This document shows, piece by piece, positions 7,686 to 10,881 of a stretch of DNA of 10,881 bases. The first letter of the stretch is position 1. Each line of letters starts with the position of its first letter. Made by a program: the position numbers and the translations under genes. The notes under the pieces were generated by a model. That model ran no database searches. It had not been told where the DNA came from and worked only from the letters and a program-made list of their open reading frames with translations. The stretch lies in the NCBI GenBank assembly GCA_003560215.1, contig PWIY01000063.1, positions 1-10,881 of the forward strand, written 5' to 3'. The DNA is from Bacteroidales bacterium (GTDB taxonomy: Bacteria > Bacteroidota > Bacteroidia > Bacteroidales > UBA7960).

Positions 7686-7686
7686 C

Positions 7687-7729
7687 AGATTAATTATCAA
7701 GGCAGCATCGGCAGTGACAAAATTAATCT
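7687..7729. repeat. 9-bp perfect inverted repeat between the SDR stop and the hypothetical-gene promoter
   Basis: AGATTAATT at 7687-7695 and AATTAATCT at 7721-7729 are perfect reverse complements separated by 25 bp. One arm overlaps the SDR stop codon; the other ends 1 bp from the TATATTTG box. It could be an operator or a weak 3'-end hairpin, but there is no T tract right after it for either strand. Confidence 0.5.
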
Positions 7730-8561
7730 AAGCAAAGGGAGAATCGGGCTCTTTTGCCATGTGGTCGTATACAAGCTTGTCGGTCAGGGCCGGAAAAAGT
7801 TTGTTCAGCCAGACGGTCAGCCTGCCCTGACGGGTCAGCACCAGTGTCCTTTTTCGCCGGGCAACAGCCTTCAGTATCTGGCGGGCAACCGTTTCGGGCT
7901 GCATCATTTTTGCTTCATCACGGGGTGATTCGCCCTGCATGCTTCCATCCTTTGCCAGGGCTGTTTTCCTGATATTCGAACTGGTGAACCCGGGGCAGGC
8001 AATCAGTACATGAAGGCCTTTTTTTCGGTTCTCAATACGCAGACATTCCAGAAAACCCTGCAAAGCGAATTTGGATGCAGAGTAACCGCTGCGGGCGGGC
8101 AGCCCCTTGTAACCGGCAATGGAAGATACCCCCACAACACTGCCCTCTGATCTCAGCAAATGCGGAAGAGCGAATTTGGTACAATAGACGGCACCCCAGA
8201 AGTTGACCTGCATCAGGTGCTCCAACACGCCCAGTTCTGCATCGGCAAACAAGGCACGCATGGAAACCCCGGCGTTGTTGATCAGCAGATCGAGACGACC
8301 AAACCGTTCGATGGTCTGCTCCAGCAGCCTGGCACAATCAGATTCTTTGGCCACATCTGTTTTCATGATCATGTACCTGTTGGGGTCAGTTTCTTTCACC
8401 GCATTCTGCATTTCTGCCTGAGACCGGGCCGCAAGAACCACAAATGCCCCCTGCTCCAGGGCTTCAGATACCAGGGCGCGTCCGATGCCAGAAGAAGCAC
8501 CGGTTATGAGCACCACCTTATCCTGAAAAAAATCACCATCCATATCAGAAAAAATCTTCAC
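7728..8561 (-). CDS. Short-chain dehydrogenase/reductase (classical SDR)
   Basis: This is an NAD(P)(H)-dependent oxidoreductase of unknown substrate. The 277 residues carry all classical SDR elements: cofactor-binding TGASSGIG at 20-27, NNAG at 95-98, and the catalytic tetrad N120, S147 (VSSIAG), Y160 and K164 (YSASK). AAR at 44-46 after the second strand, rather than an Asp there, favours NADP(H), as an inference. CPGF at 189-192 corresponds to the family's PG motif. The C-terminal extension (about 225-277) is basic, then hydrophobic (TLVLTRQGRLTVWLNKLFPALTDKLV), as in membrane-associated SDRs of the DHRS7B type, and may touch the membrane. The start is ATG at 8561; an internal ATG at 8543 (residue 7) is also plausible. 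It is divergent from the GNAT gene, with promoter boxes in the shared 125-bp gap. The stop is 91 bp before the next minus-strand gene, so it is probably a separate unit. Confidence 0.91.
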   Translation of the reverse strand: MKIFSDMDGDFFQDKVVLITGASSGIGRALVSEALEQGAFVVLAARSQAEMQNAVKETDPNRYMIMKTDVAKESDCARLLEQTIERFGRLDLLINNAGVSMRALFADAELGVLEHLMQVNFWGAVYCTKFALPHLLRSEGSVVGVSSIAGYKGLPARSGYSASKFALQGFLECLRIENRKKGLHVLIACPGFTSSNIRKTALAKDGSMQGESPRDEAKMMQPETVARQILKAVARRKRTLVLTRQGRLTVWLNKLFPALTDKLVYDHMAKEPDSPFA

Positions 8562-8603
8562 ATTGAACCATCATCCATCGCATGAAGCATCACCCTCAGA
8601 CTG

Positions 8604-8611
8604 CAAACCTA
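8604..8611 (-). promoter_or_regulatory. Predicted -7 promoter box for the SDR gene
   Basis: Minus strand 8611-8604 reads TAGGTTTG, matching TAnnTTTG, about 43 bp upstream of the SDR ATG at 8561. A clear TTG at -33 is not present. Confidence 0.4.
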
Positions 8612-8635
8612 CGGCATTTTTTAAAATGAAATCCA

Positions 8636-8643
8636 TAATTTTG
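8636..8643 (+). promoter_or_regulatory. Predicted -7 promoter box for the GNAT gene
   Basis: TAATTTTG matches TAnnTTTG and lies 43 bp before the preferred ATG at 8687. Transcription starting near 8650 would leave the upstream TTG codon at 8651 with no leader, which is one reason to choose the ATG. No clear -33 TTG is seen. Confidence 0.4.
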
Positions 8644-8686
8644 TCAATATTTGCCTGAACTGAGCAGCTTCAGAAAAACCCATCCC

Positions 8687-9853
8687 ATGGAAATTACAGA
8701 AGTGAAGGATAAAAGAACCGCCCGGGAATTCTTACACATCCCCCGGCTGATTTATGCCGGCGATCCGAACTGGATCAGCCATCTCGATCAGGATGTGGAA
8801 GCCGTATTTGATCCGGATAAGAACCCCCGGTTCCTTACAGGTGAGGCCACACGCTGGATCCTCAAAAACAAAAAGGGCGAGCTGATCGGCCGGATCGCAG
8901 CCTTTGTGAACGGACAAATTGCCCACACTTTCAAACAACCGACCGGGGGAATGGGCTTTTTTGAATGCATCAATGACAAGGAAGCGGCTTTTCTGCTGTT
9001 CGATACCTGTAAAGCATGGCTGGAAGAACGTGGGATGAAGGCAATGGACGGGCCAATCAATTTCGGAGAAAAGGAAAGGTTCTGGGGGCTGTTGGTGGAA
9101 GGACACGGACAACCGCCACCTTACCTGATGAACTATCACCCTCCCTATTACAGGCAACTTTTTGAAGCTTACGGATTTCAGATTTATTATAAGCAATATG
9201 TATATCATGCTCCGACCGATATCAGCCTGCCCCCCTTGCTGGAAAAAAAGTACGAGCGACTGTTACAGACCCAGGGATATCATTTTGAGCACCTGCATAC
9301 CGGCAACCTGGAAAAATACGCCCGGGATTTTATGACCATCTACAACAAGGCATGGGGGAAAGCGCACCAAAGCTTCAGGGAGATGACCATGGAGGAGGCC
9401 ATAAAGTCCTTTAAGGAGATGCAAAGCGTCATTGATGAAGAACTGATTGTTTTCGGCTACCACCAGGGAGAGCCTGTGGCTTTCTTCATTTGCCTGCCTG
9501 AGCTGAATGAGCTGTTCCGGTATGTAAACGGCAGGCTCGACCTCATGGGAAAAATCAAGTTCCTGTACCACCGGTGGATGGGAAAATGCCAAACAATTTA
9601 CGGAATGGTTTTCGGCGTGGTGCCCGAATACCAGAACAGGGGGCTTGAAAGTGCCCTGATCATGTCGCTGAAGGAAATTGTGGTGCGCAGGAACAGATAC
9701 AAGGCCATGATCATTACCTGGATCGGGGATTTCAACCCGAAAATGATCCGGATTGTGGAGCACCTGGGTGCTAAAAAAATGTTCACCCTGGTCACCTGCA
9801 GGAAACTTTTTGATGAGGAGGCTGTTTTTGAGCGGCATCCGGTTGTCGGGTAG
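8687..9853 (+). CDS. GNAT-fold protein, putative N-acyltransferase of a conserved Bacteroidota family
   Basis: The product has 388 residues and belongs to a family common in Bacteroidota and usually annotated as GNAT acetyltransferase without known substrate. Family hallmarks: DPNWISHL at 26-33, FDPDKNPRF at 41-49, GRIAAFVNG at 68-76, GFFECIND at 90-97, MDGPINFGEKERFWGLLVEG at 120-139 and MNYHPPYY at 148-155. The C-terminal half is the GNAT domain: VFGVVPEYQNRGLESALI at about 308-325 is the acetyl-CoA loop, but only Q-x-x-G of Q/RxxGxG/A is kept; the second small residue is Glu. The ATG at 8687 is preferred over the in-frame TTG at 8651 because it starts the conserved region directly and leaves a sensible leader. 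The last codons (PVVG, 9839-9850) lie inside the first unit of the downstream hairpin-repeat cluster, so the C-terminus may have been reshaped by that repeat. Substrate unknown; no signal peptide. Confidence 0.83.
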   Translation: MEITEVKDKRTAREFLHIPRLIYAGDPNWISHLDQDVEAVFDPDKNPRFLTGEATRWILKNKKGELIGRIAAFVNGQIAHTFKQPTGGMGFFECINDKEAAFLLFDTCKAWLEERGMKAMDGPINFGEKERFWGLLVEGHGQPPPYLMNYHPPYYRQLFEAYGFQIYYKQYVYHAPTDISLPPLLEKKYERLLQTQGYHFEHLHTGNLEKYARDFMTIYNKAWGKAHQSFREMTMEEAIKSFKEMQSVIDEELIVFGYHQGEPVAFFICLPELNELFRYVNGRLDLMGKIKFLYHRWMGKCQTIYGMVFGVVPEYQNRGLESALIMSLKEIVVRRNRYKAMIITWIGDFNPKMIRIVEHLGAKKMFTLVTCRKLFDEEAVFERHPVVG

Positions 9854-10003
9854 TCGGGGCTGGCGCCCCTCCGGTTGTTGGTTCGCATGGGCGTGGGATG
9901 GTGGGGGTTGGCCAAGAGCAGTGGACGGGGCAGGGAGGTTGTTGGTTTGTCGGAGGCTTCGCCTCCTCCGGTTGATCGGCGCTGCGCGCCGATGGTTGTT
10001 GGT
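9839..10003. repeat. Cluster of short hairpins separated by a CCGGTTGTTGG-type repeat
   Basis: A core of the form (CC)GGTTGTTGG recurs five times with variation: at 9839, 9871, 9937, 9968 (cut short to CCGGTTGA) and 9994. Three recurrences are followed by a small stable hairpin: GGGGC/GCCCC at 9856-9869, GGAGGC/GCCTCC with a TTC loop at 9952-9966, and TCGGCGC/GCGCCGA with a TGC loop at 9976-9992. The stretch is G-rich on the plus strand and noncoding apart from its first 15 bases, which are the end of the GNAT gene. No T tract follows, so it is not an intrinsic terminator. It resembles REP/BIME-like extragenic palindromes in style only; I know of no named family to assign it to. Confidence 0.65.
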
Positions 10004-10136
10004 CACATGTTACTCGCACCTGGGTTTTTTAGCAAAAAACTTGGTATTTTATAATTAAGGCAGTACCTTTGCACACTCGAAAAACAACACAAAAAAGCTG
10101 TGTTCTGATCGTTCTTTCGATTTGTTGCGATTAAAT
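9854..10136. other. 283-bp intergenic region between the GNAT gene and the first tRNA gene
   Basis: The left part (to 10003) is the hairpin-repeat cluster. A 7-bp inverted repeat follows at 10024-10040 (GTTTTTT-AGC-AAAAAAC), then the tRNA promoter at 10041-10071 and an A/T-rich leader of roughly 60 nt. I find no convincing protein-coding gene here on either strand; open frames across it are shadows running through the repeats. Confidence 0.6.
10041..10071 (+). promoter_or_regulatory. Strong Bacteroidota-type promoter for the tRNA-Lys operon
   Basis: TTGG at 10041-10044 (-33) and TACCTTTG at 10064-10071 (-7, TAnnTTTG) are separated by 20 bp counted from the TTG. This is the best promoter match in the window and has the form typical of stable-RNA promoters in this phylum. 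The A/T-rich inverted repeat just upstream could act like an UP element. Expected start is about ten bases downstream, leaving roughly 55-60 nt of leader to be removed before the first tRNA. Confidence 0.8.
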
Positions 10137-10209
10137 GACTAGGTAGCTCAGTTGGTAGAGCACGTCCCTTTTAAGGATGGGGTCCTGGGTTCGAGCCCCA
10201 GCCTGGTCA
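10137..10209 (+). tRNA. tRNA-Lys (anticodon UUU), copy 1
   Basis: The 73 nt fold into a complete cloverleaf. Acceptor GACTAGG pairs with CCTGGTC (one G-T pair). The D arm is GCTC/GAGC with loop AGTTGGTA. Anticodon stem CGTCC/GGATG holds loop CTTTTAA, so the anticodon is TTT, reading AAA and AAG. The variable loop is GGGTC. The T arm is CTGGG/CCCAG with loop TTCGAGC. The discriminator is A, as usual for tRNA-Lys. CCA is not encoded (A is followed by CTAA), so the CCA-adding enzyme is needed. Confidence 0.96.
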
Positions 10210-10214
10210 CTAAG

Positions 10215-10290
10215 TTTTCAGGAAAATTCCCTGCTTTCAGGAAAATTCCCTGTTTTCAGGAATATTCGCTGTTTTCAGAAACGCTCACTG
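10215..10290. repeat. Four 19-bp tandem repeats between the twin tRNA-Lys genes
   Basis: Units begin at 10215, 10234, 10253 and 10272. The first is TTTTCAGGAAAATTCCCTG, the second differs only at base 1, the third has two changes (AATATTCGCTG end), and the fourth keeps TTTTCAG and CTG at its ends but is diverged in the middle. Each unit is close to a dyad (CAGGAA/TTCCxTG). A run of seven T follows directly and abuts the second tRNA at 10298. Confidence 0.9.
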
Positions 10291-10297
10291 TTTTTTT

Positions 10298-10370
10298 GAC
10301 TAGGTAGCTCAGTTGGTAGAGCACGTCCCTTTTAAGGATGGGGTCCTGGGTTCGAGCCCCAGCCTGGTCA
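10298..10370 (+). tRNA. tRNA-Lys (anticodon UUU), copy 2
   Basis: This copy is identical to copy 1 over all 73 nt, with the same cloverleaf, TTT anticodon, A discriminator and no encoded CCA. Identity extends only one base upstream (T) and two downstream (CT). It has no TAnnTTTG promoter box of its own in the 88-bp spacer, so it is probably co-transcribed with copy 1 and ends at the terminator 5 bp downstream. Confidence 0.96.
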
Positions 10371-10374
10371 CTTT

Positions 10375-10405
10375 GCCCGGATTCATCACGGATCCGGGCT
10401 TTTTT
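10375..10405 (+). terminator. Rho-independent terminator of the tRNA-Lys operon
   Basis: GCCCGGAT at 10375-10382 and ATCCGGGC at 10392-10399 form a perfect 8-bp stem with a 9-nt loop, followed at once by six T (10400-10405). It starts 5 bp after the second tRNA. Confidence 0.9.
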
Positions 10406-10435
10406 ATGCCGTCATTTTTTATGCCGTCATTTTTT
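10400..10435. repeat. 15-bp direct repeats that re-create the terminator T tract
   Basis: TTTTTTATGCCGTCA occurs twice in tandem (10400-10414 and 10415-10429) and is followed by a third TTTTTT (10430-10435). The first T run is the tail of the terminator. The region from here to 10501 holds no gene that I can support. Confidence 0.85.
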
Positions 10436-10501
10436 CAGAAAAGCATTATCGGCAAGCCGCAAGCCACCATCAGCGCAGGTCAGCATCCCGACAGGGAAGT
10501 C

Positions 10502-10881
10502 TTAAAACGCCGCCATCAGAAGATCGATGTCCTGGCTTGGCAGGCGGAAGCTTTCGCCGATGTACGGGTTGGTCAGGGTGCCGTTGAGCATATACACCCC
10601 TTTTCTCACCCCCGGGTCCCTCTTCAGCATGTTCTCTGTTCCACCTTCCTCTCCGATGGTAAGCAATACCGGAGCAAAAAAGTTGCTGAACACGTATGAG
10701 GCGGTGTTGGGAACCCCTGAAGCAATATTGGGCACGCAATAATGGGTCACGCCATGCTTCTTGAAGACCGGATCACTGTGGGTGGTCACTGAGCTTGTCT
10801 CCACGCAGCCTCCCTGGTCAATGCTTACATCCACGATCACACTGCCGCTTTTCATCTCACTCACCATCTTTTCGCTGACAA
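10502..10881 (-). CDS. ald: Alanine dehydrogenase, C-terminal part; 5' end outside window
   Basis: The enzyme reversibly deaminates L-alanine to pyruvate with NAD+ in the cytoplasm. The visible 125 codons run from the window edge to the TAA at 10504-10502; the ATG at 10867 is an internal Met, because the frame continues upstream (VSEKMVSEMKSGSVIVDVS). Family signature: VDVSIDQGGCVETS, with the catalytic-region Asp, then TTHSDPVFKKHGVTHYCVPNIA of the nucleotide-binding domain, and the ending GVYMLNGTLTNPYIGESFRLPSQDIDLLMAAF. Where relatives I recall read SRVPRTAS or similar, this one has SGVPNTAS. The 3' end faces the tRNA operon; about 100 bp separate it from the tRNA terminator, and I see no strong terminator for this gene on its own strand. 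Confidence 0.93.
   Translation of the reverse strand, partial: VSEKMVSEMKSGSVIVDVSIDQGGCVETSSVTTHSDPVFKKHGVTHYCVPNIASGVPNTASYVFSNFFAPVLLTIGEEGGTENMLKRDPGVRKGVYMLNGTLTNPYIGESFRLPSQDIDLLMAAF

Noticed and set aside
8651..8686. TTG as the start of the GNAT protein
   Set aside because: It would lie at or next to the predicted transcription start, and the extra residues (MPELSSFRKTHP) come before the conserved N-terminus that begins at the ATG at 8687.
9856..9992. GC hairpins after the GNAT gene as intrinsic terminators
   Set aside because: None of the three stems is followed by a T tract on either strand.
9839..10003. Repeat cluster as a CRISPR array
   Set aside because: The repeated core is only about 10 bp and variable, spacing is irregular, the intervening sequence is palindromic, and there are no cas genes nearby.
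9263..10006. 247-codon minus-strand frame covering the end of the GNAT gene and the hairpin cluster
   Set aside because: The product is low in structure, with Pro/Asn/Arg runs coming from the antisense of the repeats, and it lies opposite a conserved protein.
10137..10370. Twin tRNA-Lys genes as attachment sites of an integrated element
   Set aside because: Both copies are complete, only 88 bp apart, and the space between them holds repeats with no integrase or cargo. A local duplication explains it better.
10313..10699. 128-codon plus-strand frame starting in the second tRNA-Lys
   Set aside because: It begins inside a tRNA, runs through the terminator and its repeats (encoding duplicated FMPS), and then lies antisense to alanine dehydrogenase.

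Overview
The window looks like chromosomal DNA from a member of the Bacteroidota. Three things point there. The ispG product has the C-terminal iron-sulfur domain attached to a long upstream region, as in the large IspG of this phylum. Several intergenic gaps carry the phylum's -7 promoter box TAnnTTTG. Shine-Dalgarno sequences are weak or absent. Base composition looks even across the genes, and I see no transposase, integrase, phage gene, CRISPR array or restriction system. This reads as an ordinary core-metabolism region, not an island.

Layout, left to right. (1) Bases 2-847 (+): 3' part of ispG (isoprenoid precursor synthesis, MEP pathway). (2) Bases 890-5252 (+): a promoter followed by a potassium-uptake operon, trkA - trkH - trkH, with two 488-residue TrkH paralogues in tandem (67% identical by hand count, no gaps). 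(3) Bases 5256-6198 (+): a family-2 glycosyltransferase with its own -7 box, converging on and overlapping the next gene by 25 bp. (4) Bases 6174-7636 (-): a conserved small acidic protein followed by class I mannose-6-phosphate isomerase (manA), as a two-gene operon. (5) Bases 7728-8561 (-): a short-chain dehydrogenase/reductase. (6) Bases 8687-9853 (+): a 388-residue GNAT-fold protein, divergent from the SDR gene. (7) Bases 9839-10003: a cluster of small hairpins separated by a GGTTGTTGG-type repeat. (8) Bases 10041-10405 (+): a compact tRNA operon with a promoter, two identical tRNA-Lys(UUU) genes separated by four 19-bp tandem repeats, and an intrinsic terminator. (9) Bases 10502-10881 (-): 3' end of alanine dehydrogenase, running off the window.

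Functionally, TrkA (cytoplasmic nucleotide-binding RCK subunit) would gate one or both TrkH membrane pores for K+ uptake. ManA and the glycosyltransferase could both serve mannose-containing surface glycans, but they are on opposite strands and the link is only by proximity. The other genes are unrelated housekeeping functions.

I did not find a convincing undescribed system. The items most worth a second look are the hairpin-repeat cluster after the GNAT gene, the repeat-filled spacer between the twin tRNA genes, and the tandem TrkH pair with its difference in the first selectivity-filter loop.
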